The notes beneath the pieces were generated by a model. The model saw nothing but the letters and a program-made list of their open reading frames with translations. It ran no database searches and was not told the DNA's origin. A program made the position numbers and the translations under genes. Of a stretch of DNA of 64,000 nucleotides, positions 26,701-34,328 are shown piece after piece. Location: the NCBI GenBank assembly GCA_023429375.1, contig JAEYVY010000017.1, positions 1 through 64,000 of the forward strand. Reading direction: 5' to 3'. Origin of the DNA: Bacteroidota bacterium (GTDB lineage: Bacteria > Bacteroidota > Bacteroidia > Bacteroidales > Tannerellaceae). Positions within the stretch are counted from its first letter, which is position 1. Each line of letters starts with the position of its first letter.

Positions 26701-27310
26701 AAAGATAGCCGGAGCTACATTGAGCCAATATAGTCAAACTATTACTTCTGAAACAGAAGGAATGTATTATGTAATTGTATCCGGTACATGTGGTAGCTTG
26801 AAGAGCGACTCTGTTTATGTTTCCATGAATACTCTATCTGTATTGATAAAATGGGATGATGTATTATATGTTGACAATACAGACGGTAAGTATGTGAAGT
26901 TTCAATGGTTTAAAAACGGACAAGAGATTCCGGAAAACGGAACGTTCGTTTATTATACAGATGAAGCAGGACTGGATGGCAGTTATCATGTTCGTGCCTA
27001 TTATGCTGATGGAACGTTTGACGAAAGTTGTCCGGTACGGTTTACTTCAGATACTACCAAAGCAATACTTAAGGTTTATCCAAATCCTGTTAGCAACAAT
27101 AGTCATTTAACTGTTGAGGGGGTGAACGGCTTATCAGAAGGAGGTAACTATCAAGTTGAATTGTATGATTTATCCGGTCGCAGAGTGTATGCCACTACTT
27201 CATTTACCGAAACCACACAAATCCCTATTCATACATCTCCGGGTGTTTATCTTTTAAATGTGACAGCACCAAATGGAAAACGGACAGTGAAGAAAGTGGT
27301 TGTTAAATAA
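23738..27310 (+). CDS. Large surface protein: beta-helix, InlB repeats, T9SS sorting domain
   Basis: A 1190-residue secreted protein. A signal peptide (residues ~1-25) is followed by a right-handed parallel beta-helix (~30-500) with many short N/G/S-rich rungs such as VNIVSSTFTENVAYDDGGAI. Three Listeria-Bacteroides InlB-type repeats follow at ~600-679, ~680-760 and ~764-845, each ending in LYAQW or LIAQW. Then an Ig-like segment (~950-1030, SYQWYFEGEKIAGAT), and a C-terminal type A T9SS sorting domain (~1109-1190) with LKVYPNPVSNN, YDLSGRRVY and GVYLLNVTAPNGKRTVKKV. The whole suggests an adhesin or glycan-binding protein attached to the surface through the type IX system. Confidence 0.88.
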   Translation: MNNILRSIYLAMSLFVTVSFTLPAQVVVNNVTELLSALSTASENDVINLDPNFTSSSVTIPMPSVAVTIDGGDYVWETGSITINGGSSGHLTIRNLKINSNKLENKSSNGQLTLDHMEFYNALSGAIDISTSGSAFTLISYTKIHNNRGVNTASAIWLGVSSVLEISNSTIENNTGIGGGSECGAIASKNYTGELMINNSVFRNNVNKSVNTGIFGGGGGAMSMHYLKGSIHISECLFEGNKTNGEDTEIKSTYDGGAIYIFDGRDGAVVNIVSSTFTENVAYDDGGAIMFQGTGNPGLTTSIVNCTFYKNRAHGADGAGYAGGAIQYFKNGGSSKMVNNILSSTFVGNIGGSEQTTTEQRGGAIGLSGAGILATAAVTRNGCLFVGNQVYGVDGKINDASTNKDISLNATTQAGTYNVINVDKGDAPAYTAEDVLGRNYSFCENLSGIKAGVDGEIIKTIPIKPEGIADMTYSGATSVPYTDQRNFTRNKDQGAIEMAWVRFNAGEGEWTGLNDNLMYEGTDYYESVSQKAKYYYRITNSGGTVTSPDSESGVTLAPPSGLEFDKWVWEKDSTTEWKPTDVIVDSLRVVAIYKTATQARYKVLYEPNGGGGTAIAHECDENDQHTILNYNDGSIGFTPPTSNHVFAGWKDSQGNPFTVNTSYTFTSDTTLYAQWKESSPITIIYDSGIGTGDDKIFTTAKDGSHTILEYTNPTIDFKPSSPNHSFVCWKDSLGNIYTIGESYVFTTQTRLIAQWQEDKPSITDCAITYYPNGGGGTVQTISNAPDCSYKILNYVDSPLYFTAPNANYEFVNWNTKADGSGTSYEVGVTVTAKDHLELYAQWKRTSSPGDNAGIEIHPLLPFCSTDAWIHIPYDILLTSPMEYTVIFSEEAKKAGFKDIDVFTELPSNYITVPMPNGVSKGKYAGKIVLRTTDNTSIITDYPFELEVLGGVVIVNQPESTRACKEESFTLNVDASDDALSYQWYFEGEKIAGATLSQYSQTITSETEGMYYVIVSGTCGSLKSDSVYVSMNTLSVLIKWDDVLYVDNTDGKYVKFQWFKNGQEIPENGTFVYYTDEAGLDGSYHVRAYYADGTFDESCPVRFTSDTTKAILKVYPNPVSNNSHLTVEGVNGLSEGGNYQVELYDLSGRRVYATTSFTETTQIPIHTSPGVYLLNVTAPNGKRTVKKVVVK

Positions 27311-27331
27311 TCATAGTTCGATGTTTAGTTT

Positions 27332-27366
27332 AAAGAGTTACAGGCTTTATGCTTGTAACTCTTTTT
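27332..27366 (+). terminator. Terminator after the surface protein
   Basis: AAAGAGTTACAG (27332-27343) pairs with the CTTGTAACTCTTT segment (27352-27364) with minor mismatch, followed by Ts. Confidence 0.8.
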
Positions 27367-27389
27367 CATTCATGGGTAGCTGATGGAGG

Positions 27390-28382
27390 TTATAAATTGA
27401 AATCTGCAATTACAGGTAGATGATCGCTAAATCCCCTTTCGTATTTGTATCCGTGATACGTTCTTAACGGTCGTTTGCCTTTCCAAACCTTATCGTTTGT
27501 CAACAAAAAGGGAGGAGCGAATATACGTGGACTATCAGGAATTAAGAACGCGTAGAAGGATGAACTCACAATGATTTGATCTAATTGACTCCACTCATCG
27601 CGATACTTGTGGCTTCCCTTATGATGGTAAGAAAGATTGAACAACGTAAGTTCGGAATCCGTGGCAACGTTTGTTTGCGGTGGTATTGCTTTTAGACCAT
27701 GTATAAGGCTTTTGTCTTGAGGTATGTCGTTGAAATCGCCCATGATTAGTAGATGACAGTTTTGTCTGATGCGATATAACGAATCGCAATGTGAGCGAAG
27801 AAATGTGGCTGCCTCGGTGCGGTGTGACTCTGTTTCTTTCTCTCCTCCGTAGCGCGAAGGGAAATGACAGACAAAAACATCTAATGTATCACGAGTGATG
27901 ATTAGCCCGGAGACATGCAGGATATTACGTGATTTTTTATTGGCATCTGAGAATGGGATGACGAGTTCTGTGTGGCTGATATATTTAAACTTGTCGCGTT
28001 GAAAGAGTAGAGCAGTGTTTATACCTCTTTCATCATTCCCAGTTGTTATTCGGTAGCTATATTCTTGTTTTCGTAGAGGCGTGCGATGTAACAGATCGTA
28101 AACCACTGAATCATTTTCCACTTCGCATAACCCTATCAATGCAGGTGTATCCCATTCTCCTGCAGCAGTGATGACCTTTGCTATTTGTTGCAGCTTGTGA
28201 TAATAACGACCATTTGTCCAATACCGGTTTCCTTCAGGTGTGAATTCCCCATCATTTTTGTCGGGAGATTTAGTCGTGTCGAACATATTTTCGACATTAT
28301 AACTCATCACCCGGAAGTTGATTTGCGCTTTACACACCGGAAGCAAGCAAAAGATGAAGAAGATAGTCAAGGTTTTGTACAT
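27390..28382 (-). CDS. Secreted endonuclease/exonuclease/phosphatase family protein
   Basis: A 330-residue EEP-fold hydrolase with signal peptide (residues ~1-19, VCKAQ). Catalytic motifs are intact: MSYNVENMFDT, GLCEVEN, MGDFNDIP, QLDQIIVS and FSDHLPVIADF. It could cleave nucleic acid or phospho-ester/inositol substrates in the periplasm; the fold does not decide. It starts 9 nt after the beta-helix lipoprotein gene and is co-transcribed with it. Confidence 0.88.
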   Translation of the reverse strand: MYKTLTIFFIFCLLPVCKAQINFRVMSYNVENMFDTTKSPDKNDGEFTPEGNRYWTNGRYYHKLQQIAKVITAAGEWDTPALIGLCEVENDSVVYDLLHRTPLRKQEYSYRITTGNDERGINTALLFQRDKFKYISHTELVIPFSDANKKSRNILHVSGLIITRDTLDVFVCHFPSRYGGEKETESHRTEAATFLRSHCDSLYRIRQNCHLLIMGDFNDIPQDKSLIHGLKAIPPQTNVATDSELTLFNLSYHHKGSHKYRDEWSQLDQIIVSSSFYAFLIPDSPRIFAPPFLLTNDKVWKGKRPLRTYHGYKYERGFSDHLPVIADFNL

Positions 28383-28391
28383 ATACGGAAA

Positions 28392-29855
28392 TTATTCTTT
28401 TTCAGGTTCAGGAACAAATTGGTAGGCCCCTATATCCGGCAGAATATTGTCTGACACACGGGTCACACCATATCGGTCTTGCGGGTAGAGCTTTGCAATA
28501 TCCACATTGGCAACACCGATTGCTTTCGAATTACCGTCTTTGTCTTTTTTCAGGCGGAAATCAAACATATACTTCTCGTCTTTGCTGCCGTTCAGCTTGT
28601 AGCTGTTTACGTTGCTACCTTCTATAAAGATACAATCAGTTGTATTAGGCAGATTGTTTTTTTGTCTGATCAGGCAATTTTTGAAGTAGTAATTGAAATT
28701 CTCGGCCGATACGATTTCTACCTCACCCGTTTGCTGGCTTTTGCTACCATCAATGATGCAATTTTCAAAAATAGCTTGCTCGATTGGAGAGGCTATGTTG
28801 GCGTTTGTCGATTTGCCATTTACAAGTATCACAGACTGAGCTCCAGTCCTGCTTTTTATCTTCATAAAATTGGCGATTGTACAGTGTACAAAACGATAGT
28901 TACCACCCGTCAAGGCGAGCAATGAATCTTCGGCATTGCTGAATTCGGTATTCACTGCTTCAATATGGCAATTCGTTGAAACCAGCAAATTGCCGGACAT
29001 GTTGGTCACTTGTGATGAATAGAAGCGGATTTTAGGTTGAGCCGTTGTCGACGGTAAACAAAGAATTCCATTCCTTCCGTTGCGTATAATGGTATGTTCG
29101 AAAACCGAGTTATAACTTTCCGGAAAGAACGTAAAACCACCCCACTGTGCGGGTACATTGTCGAACGCTAGTTCACCATCAATTAAATCATCCAACCGGT
29201 CTCCTCTGAAGATGACAGGATTATCAATCGTCCCCTGCGAATGGATACTGCCGTGTACTTGTATTTTGGCATTATTCCGCAAATAAAAACCGGCACCGGC
29301 CTCGATTGTCAGTTTCGCATCTGCTGAAACTACCAGACTATCGTAAATCAGATAGGGACGTTCGTTTGTGATGGTTGTGTCTTTGTCGATTATTAATCCC
29401 CCTTTGACAACGACTACATCTTGGCCATAAGCTTGCAGAATGACCCATTGTCTTTGCCCATTAAACATGAATTGAAGAGAATCTTTTATTTCGAATGGGT
29501 TGTTCTTGTCTTGCGGATCAATGGTTACTTCAACAAATACGTACATGCTGTCTTTCGACAAAATGGGGATATCCGTGAATTCTGTTCCTTTTCGTCCATC
29601 TACATTGATGCGGAATCCTGATTTCCCCTGTCTGGCCAAAGAGATAGACTGAATATTCAGCGCTTCACTGTTGCGGTTGTACACCATCAGTTTCTTTGTG
29701 GCCGAGCTGACGGTCGTAAATACAGTGTCGAACGCAACTGTATCTGTCGAAAAGTGGAGGGTATGATTTGGATTTTTGGAGAAATCATCCACTAAATCAT
29801 TACACCCTACAAGGAGGCTAATCAGCAAGAGAGGCAGTAAATATAAATTCTTCAT
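28392..29855 (-). CDS. Beta-helix lipoprotein of unknown function
   Basis: A 487-residue lipoprotein: signal and lipobox LISLLVGC with Cys18. An Ig-like beta region (~30-150) precedes a right-handed parallel beta-helix (~160-440) with repeated short strands and polar turns. The tail contains DRYGVTRVSDNILPDIGAYQF, common in Bacteroidetes pectate-lyase-fold proteins (often with a choice-of-anchor motif). Carbohydrate binding is plausible but not shown. Confidence 0.75.
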   Translation of the reverse strand: MKNLYLLPLLLISLLVGCNDLVDDFSKNPNHTLHFSTDTVAFDTVFTTVSSATKKLMVYNRNSEALNIQSISLARQGKSGFRINVDGRKGTEFTDIPILSKDSMYVFVEVTIDPQDKNNPFEIKDSLQFMFNGQRQWVILQAYGQDVVVVKGGLIIDKDTTITNERPYLIYDSLVVSADAKLTIEAGAGFYLRNNAKIQVHGSIHSQGTIDNPVIFRGDRLDDLIDGELAFDNVPAQWGGFTFFPESYNSVFEHTIIRNGRNGILCLPSTTAQPKIRFYSSQVTNMSGNLLVSTNCHIEAVNTEFSNAEDSLLALTGGNYRFVHCTIANFMKIKSRTGAQSVILVNGKSTNANIASPIEQAIFENCIIDGSKSQQTGEVEIVSAENFNYYFKNCLIRQKNNLPNTTDCIFIEGSNVNSYKLNGSKDEKYMFDFRLKKDKDGNSKAIGVANVDIAKLYPQDRYGVTRVSDNILPDIGAYQFVPEPEKE

Positions 29856-29873
29856 ATTTGAATCAGCATCAAT

Positions 29874-29941
29874 TAAAAAAGAGGTTGCCCCTCAATAGTG
29901 TAGGACAATCATCCTATTCTATCTGTGACACCCTCTTTTTA
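29874..29941 (-). terminator. Long imperfect hairpin terminator after pepD
   Basis: An outer stem AAAAAGAGG.TG with CA.CCTCTTTTT and an inner AGGA/TCCT stem form a ~60-nt hairpin; minus-strand reading gives a U-run after it. Confidence 0.7.
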
Positions 29942-29960
29942 TAACGAGTAATCGCTTGTT

Positions 29961-31418
29961 TTATTTTGCGGGAATGCTTTTAAGTACATCCAGCAGATGT
30001 TTCCACCACAATTCTACCGTGCTGATTTGAATACGTTCGTTTGGTGAGTGAACGTCACGCAAGGTAGGACCGAACGAAATCATATCCAGATAAGGATATT
30101 TTTCAAGAAACAGACCACATTCCAGACCGGCATGAATAGCTTTGATAGCAGCTTCTTTGCCAAACAAACGTTTGTATGATTCCTGCGCTACTTTCATAAT
30201 TAATGAATCTGAGTTTGGAGCCCATCCCGGATAACCGTCTCCGTGAGTAACCTTAGCTCCGGCAAGCTTGAACGTAGCAGCTACCTGGTTAGCAACAGCT
30301 AATTTATAAGATTCAATAGAGCTGCGTTGGCTGGTTCCAACCAATACGGTATTATCGGCCAAAGTCTTTACAGACGCCAGGTTAGTTGATGTTTCCACCA
30401 AACCTTCAATCTCGTGACTCATCCCAATCACCCCGTGAGGAGCTGCATGTAATGCGTAGATAATCTTTTCTGCAGTTTCGCTGTCGATAGCTGTTTCCGG
30501 GCGAGCAGCAGATTCCAAAAGAACTTTTACGTTTTTGTCTATGTGTTTCAATTCATTTTCTACATCTGCAGCAAAATTGTTTAACATCACACGCACATCT
30601 TCTTTAGCGCTTGCAGGAATACCTATTACAGCATAAGCTTCACGAGCAATAGCGTTGCGAAGGTTTCCACCGTTGATTTCGCAAAGTGTAATGTCGTATT
30701 TTTGTTTCAATAGATACAAAAAACGAACTAATATCTTGTTGGCGTTACCTAATCCTTTATGAATTTCACCACCTGAGTGTCCGCCATTAAGTCCTTTCAC
30801 ATCGATACGAACATAATGCAAGTCCGGATTTGTTGGAGTAGGAGTGAATGTGAATAAAGCTTGCGTATCCTTACCTCCGGCACAGCCAATGAATATTTCA
30901 CCTTCGTCTTCACTGTCCAGGTTCAACAGAATTTTGCCTGTCATAAAGCCAGCCTGAAGAGCTTTTGCTCCGGAAAGGCCGGTTTCTTCGTCGACGGTAA
31001 ACAAACATTCGATGGGACCGTGTTCGATATCGTCAGAAGCCAGAATAGCTAATTCGGCAGCAACACCAACACCATTGTCAGCACCCAGAGTTGTCTCGTT
31101 TGCACGCAACCAGTCGCCTTCAACTATCGTTTCAATCGGGTCGTTCTCAAAATCGTGTACAGTTCCATTGTTTTTCTCGCAAACCATATCAACGTGTGAT
31201 TGTAAGATGACAGTCGGAAGGTTTTCATAACCCGGAGTTGCCGGTTTAGACATCAGGATATTACCTGCTTCGTCTTTTTTAATAGCGATATTATTTTCTT
31301 GGGCAAATGCTTCCAGATACTTGATTATCTTTTCTTCCTTCTTTGAAGGGCGAGGAACTTGTGTGATTTCATGGAAATACTTCCATACGATTTTAGGGCT
31401 AAGATCCGTAATTTTCAT
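29961..31418 (-). CDS. pepD: Aminoacyl-histidine dipeptidase (PepD)
   Basis: A 485-residue M20 metallopeptidase. Metal-ligand motifs are visible: LQSHVDMVCEKN, TTLGADNGVGVA, FTVDEETGLSGA, LNLDSEDEGE and HAGLECGLF. It cleaves Xaa-His and other dipeptides in the cytosol. Length and motif order match E. coli PepD. Confidence 0.94.
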   Translation of the reverse strand: MKITDLSPKIVWKYFHEITQVPRPSKKEEKIIKYLEAFAQENNIAIKKDEAGNILMSKPATPGYENLPTVILQSHVDMVCEKNNGTVHDFENDPIETIVEGDWLRANETTLGADNGVGVAAELAILASDDIEHGPIECLFTVDEETGLSGAKALQAGFMTGKILLNLDSEDEGEIFIGCAGGKDTQALFTFTPTPTNPDLHYVRIDVKGLNGGHSGGEIHKGLGNANKILVRFLYLLKQKYDITLCEINGGNLRNAIAREAYAVIGIPASAKEDVRVMLNNFAADVENELKHIDKNVKVLLESAARPETAIDSETAEKIIYALHAAPHGVIGMSHEIEGLVETSTNLASVKTLADNTVLVGTSQRSSIESYKLAVANQVAATFKLAGAKVTHGDGYPGWAPNSDSLIMKVAQESYKRLFGKEAAIKAIHAGLECGLFLEKYPYLDMISFGPTLRDVHSPNERIQISTVELWWKHLLDVLKSIPAK

Positions 31419-31524
31419 ATCTTTATAATATTAATTGAAGTTATTCCGGCAAGCAGACCTTCAGTCACAAAACCGGACTAAGAGAAAAATTATAGAATTA
31501 ATGCTTTATAATAACTTAAACTCT

Positions 31525-31532
31525 TATATTTG
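31525..31532 (+). promoter_or_regulatory. -7 box upstream of the small membrane protein
   Basis: TATATTTG, 20 nt before the ATG at 31553. Confidence 0.6.
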
Positions 31533-31552
31533 CATCCACAAATATAAATAAA

Positions 31553-31765
31553 ATGCTTGCAACCTTATTACTCACAGTCATAATTCTTGTTATTTCAATC
31601 GTATTCCTTTGTGCGAATATATTACTCAAGAAGAATGGACAATTTCCTAATACACACGTAAGCGGAAATAAAGCGTTGATGGATCGGGGCATATCTTGTG
31701 CAAAAACGCAACATGCTCAAGCTGTCAGCAAAAAAAACTTATTTGAACGAATGAATGAAATTTAA
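31553..31765 (+). CDS. Small membrane protein of unknown function
   Basis: A 70-residue protein with one N-terminal membrane segment (residues ~2-25) and a soluble tail containing FPNTHVSGNKALMDRGISCAKTQ. I recall similarly sized proteins in Bacteroidetes with a FPxTHVxGNKA..RGI.C motif, so it appears conserved and real. It is 29 nt upstream of an OmpH/Skp gene, which suggests a shared envelope role. The single tail cysteine is the only obviously reactive residue. Confidence 0.75.
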   Translation: MLATLLLTVIILVISIVFLCANILLKKNGQFPNTHVSGNKALMDRGISCAKTQHAQAVSKKNLFERMNEI

Positions 31766-31794
31766 AACTTAAGAAATAGATTAATTTAGACTTT

Positions 31795-32403
31795 ATGAAG
31801 AACATTAACTACCTAATTAACGGAGTCCTTGCTTTAGCTGTAATCATCTTATTTGCAATGCACTTCTCAGGCAAGAAGGAGTCTGGTTTTACACATTCAG
31901 TTTCAACAGGTGCAGAAGGTGTAAGCGGTCAATTACCCATTGCCTATGTAAATGTGGATTCTCTTTTGTTGAATTATAATTATTCAAAAGATCTGAATGA
32001 AGTAATTATGAAAAAACAAGAAGATTCACGTGCTAATATCAACCAGAAGGCTAATGCATTGAGAGCTGATATGCAGGAATTTGAACGTAAATATCAAAAT
32101 AATGCGTTCTTAACTCCGCAACGTGCACAAGAAGAGCAACAACGTTTATTGAATAAACAACAAGAGTTGCAGGCACTTGACGAACGTTTGACTCAGGAGT
32201 TGATGATCGAACAACAAAGACTAAACGAACAATTACGCGATACTATCGTTACTCAATTGAAGATTTACAACCAATCAAAAGGTTTTGAAGTTATCTTCAG
32301 CAATACAATGGGGGACAATATTCTTTTGGCAGGTGATGCTTATGATATCACAGCCGAAGTAATTGAATTCTTAAATAAGAATTACACTTCTCCTGCTAAA
32401 TAA
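31795..32403 (+). CDS. OmpH/Skp-like periplasmic chaperone
   Basis: A 202-residue protein with an N-terminal hydrophobic segment (residues ~7-24), then IAYVNVDSLLLNYNYSKDLN and a long charged, Gln-rich coiled coil (~75-150), ending in the compact IFSNTMGDNILLAGDAYDIT segment. This is the Skp layout of a trimeric chaperone with tentacles that carries unfolded outer-membrane proteins. The N-terminus may stay as an anchor because no clear cleavage site is visible. Confidence 0.88.
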   Translation: MKNINYLINGVLALAVIILFAMHFSGKKESGFTHSVSTGAEGVSGQLPIAYVNVDSLLLNYNYSKDLNEVIMKKQEDSRANINQKANALRADMQEFERKYQNNAFLTPQRAQEEQQRLLNKQQELQALDERLTQELMIEQQRLNEQLRDTIVTQLKIYNQSKGFEVIFSNTMGDNILLAGDAYDITAEVIEFLNKNYTSPAK

Positions 32404-32425
32404 GGATATTTAATAAATGATATAG

Positions 32426-32459
32426 AGGCGGTTTGCGGAAACGTAAACCGCTTTTTTTT
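32426..32459 (+). terminator. Terminator after skp
   Basis: GCGGTTTGCG (32428-32437) and CGTAAACCGC (32442-32451) form a 10-bp stem with one wobble around a GAAA tetraloop, followed by eight Ts. Confidence 0.92.
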
Positions 32460-32466
32460 ATCTTTG
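32459..32466 (+). promoter_or_regulatory. -7 box of mtgA
   Basis: TATCTTTG, directly after the preceding terminator and 23 nt before the ATG. Confidence 0.6.
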
Positions 32467-32489
32467 ACCGGCATTTGTAATTAACAACT

Positions 32490-33305
32490 ATGAATATATT
32501 CAAGCGTGTATTTATTTGGATAAGAAATCTGTTGATATTTTTCTTTGTTTCCAGTATTCTTGCCGTTGTGGCATATAAATTTATTCCTGTTTATTATACT
32601 CCTCTGATGTTCATCCGGATGTTTGAACAAAAAATGGAGGGAAAAGACTTGAAACTAAAACATCAATGGGTTCCTTTATCAGAGATAGCACAGCCGTTAG
32701 TTCAGGCCGTAATAGCCTCTGAAGACAATCTGTTTCTCGAACATAACGGATTTGACTTGGAGCAAATTCAGAAAGCACGCGAAGAAGCCGAAAGAGGAAA
32801 GCGAGTAAGAGGAGCCAGTACCATCTCGCAGCAAACGGCCAAGAATGTATTTCTTTGGCCTGCTCAGTCATATGTAAGAAAAGCGGTTGAAGTATATTTT
32901 ACTTTGTTAATTGAGTTAATCTGGGGCAAAGAACGTATTATGGAGGTATATCTTAACTCCATAGAAATGGGTAATGGTATTTATGGAGCTGAAGCTGTAG
33001 CCAATTTGCATTTTAACAAACAGGCCTATCAGCTTACCCAATCGGAGGCTGCTTTAATTGCGGCAACCTTGCCTAATCCCCGACGATTTAATTCGGCAAA
33101 GCCCTCAGCATATATCCTGAAACGTCAGGCAACGATTATCTCTTTGATGGGAAAGATGTTTCAGGTAGATATGGGCTATAAAAAAGGAGATGGAAAAGTG
33201 TCAACTAAAAAACGTAAGAAATGGAGAGCATCAGTTTTGTCGATTGGGGAAGAATCGATTATGGAGAAGGATTTGAGCGGCAGACAGCTTTATTTAATGC
33301 TTTAA
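32490..33305 (+). CDS. mtgA: Monofunctional peptidoglycan transglycosylase
   Basis: A 271-residue GT51 enzyme with an N-terminal membrane anchor (residues ~10-32). Motifs for glycan-strand polymerisation are visible: ASEDNLFLEHNGFD, RGASTISQQTAKNVFLW and MEVYLNSIEMGNGIYGAEA. It uses lipid II in the periplasm. The last ~28 residues are encoded inside the lipB gene (85-nt overlap) and look non-domain, so the ancestral stop was probably lost. Confidence 0.9.
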   Translation: MNIFKRVFIWIRNLLIFFFVSSILAVVAYKFIPVYYTPLMFIRMFEQKMEGKDLKLKHQWVPLSEIAQPLVQAVIASEDNLFLEHNGFDLEQIQKAREEAERGKRVRGASTISQQTAKNVFLWPAQSYVRKAVEVYFTLLIELIWGKERIMEVYLNSIEMGNGIYGAEAVANLHFNKQAYQLTQSEAALIAATLPNPRRFNSAKPSAYILKRQATIISLMGKMFQVDMGYKKGDGKVSTKKRKKWRASVLSIGEESIMEKDLSGRQLYLML

Positions 33306-33883
33306 TTGAAGCAAAACAAACGAATGAACCGCGAGTAAACCACTTGATTTTTTGTGAACACAACCCGGTTCTTACGATAGGTAAGAGCGGAAAAGAAGAT
33401 AATCTGCTAATTCCTGAAGCCCTCCTAAAGGAACGTGGTGTATCTTATTACCACACCAACAGGGGAGGAGATATCACGTATCACGGACCCGGTCAAATTA
33501 CCGGCTATCCGATATTTGATCTTGAATATTGGAACCTGGGCCTTAGACAATATATCCATTTGATGGAAGATGCCATTATTCGCTTCCTTAATTTATATGG
33601 CGTTAAAGGCGAGCGTCTGGACGGTGCAACCGGCGTATGGATTGATCCGGATAAGAAAACAGCCCGTAAGATTTGTGCTATCGGCGTGAAAAGCAGCCGT
33701 TTTGTTACTATGCATGGTTTTGCATTGAATATAAACACAGATTTGTCTTATTATTCCTTGATAAACCCTTGTGGCTTTGTGGATAAAGGGGTTACTTCAT
33801 TGGAGAAAGAACTCGGTGCACCGCAGGATTTTGAATTAGCTAAAGCGCGACTTTTAGACGTCTTCCGTGAGCTGTTTCCTTGA
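33221..33883 (+). CDS. lipB: Octanoyltransferase LipB
   Basis: A 220-residue LipB that moves octanoyl from ACP to lipoyl domains. The substrate-binding RGGDITYHGPGQITGYPIF, the lysine of ICAIGVKSSR and the catalytic cysteine in NPCGFVDKGVTSL are all present. The ATG at 33221 gives the usual short N-terminus before VDWG. The gene begins inside mtgA. Confidence 0.93.
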   Translation: MESISFVDWGRIDYGEGFERQTALFNALIEAKQTNEPRVNHLIFCEHNPVLTIGKSGKEDNLLIPEALLKERGVSYYHTNRGGDITYHGPGQITGYPIFDLEYWNLGLRQYIHLMEDAIIRFLNLYGVKGERLDGATGVWIDPDKKTARKICAIGVKSSRFVTMHGFALNINTDLSYYSLINPCGFVDKGVTSLEKELGAPQDFELAKARLLDVFRELFP

Positions 33884-34328
33884 CTCTTTTTTGGGGTAAA
33901 TACTGTCTAAATCCGAGCTTTTTTAATGATAATTTTTTTACTATCATCCCGATGTTAATTTTCCCTGATAATCAGTTCAAAAAAATCATCCCGATGATTT
34001 TAAAAAAACACCCCGAACGTTTTTAAAAAACATCCCGATCTTTTTTGAAAACGTTCGGGGTGTTTTTTTATATAGATAAATACAATGAAAATCAAAGGGA
34101 TGTTTTTTGATTTTGACATCGGGATGAGGCAAATAATTTAAAGTCAGAAAAACAAAGCTGATTTGGTCGAAAAATTAGTCTATTTCAAACGAATCGTAGG
34201 GCTAAATATCCCAAAGTTTTCCCAGTTCTTGGTAAATGAATTGAATGTTCTTTCTATTATTGCTTCTTGATACGTAATGGATCCCTTCGAGAGATCATTC
34301 GAAATCATAAATCCAAAAAGTTGATTTG
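33884..34328. other. Convergent intergenic region between lipB and tamB
   Basis: No supported gene is seen. It holds repeat copy B plus flanking repeat-like blocks from about 33940 to 34131. A minus-strand run of 39 codons in the right part (about 34186-34308) is open, but I cannot support it as a gene. Confidence 0.6.
33985..34069. repeat. Dispersed palindromic intergenic repeat, copy B
   Basis: Arms 34002-34023 (AAAAAAACACCCCGAACGTTTT) and 34048-34069 are a perfect 22-bp inverted repeat with a 24-nt loop that carries CATCCCGATC. Related blocks flank it: CATCCCGATG at 33946-33955 and 33987-33996, and GACATCGGGATGAGG at ~34114-34128. Similar to copies A and C. Confidence 0.85.

Noticed and set aside
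34186..34308. Short minus-strand open frame between tamB and repeat B
   Set aside because: It is 39 codons after an ATG, sits after the tamB stop, and matches no family I know; not enough to call a gene.
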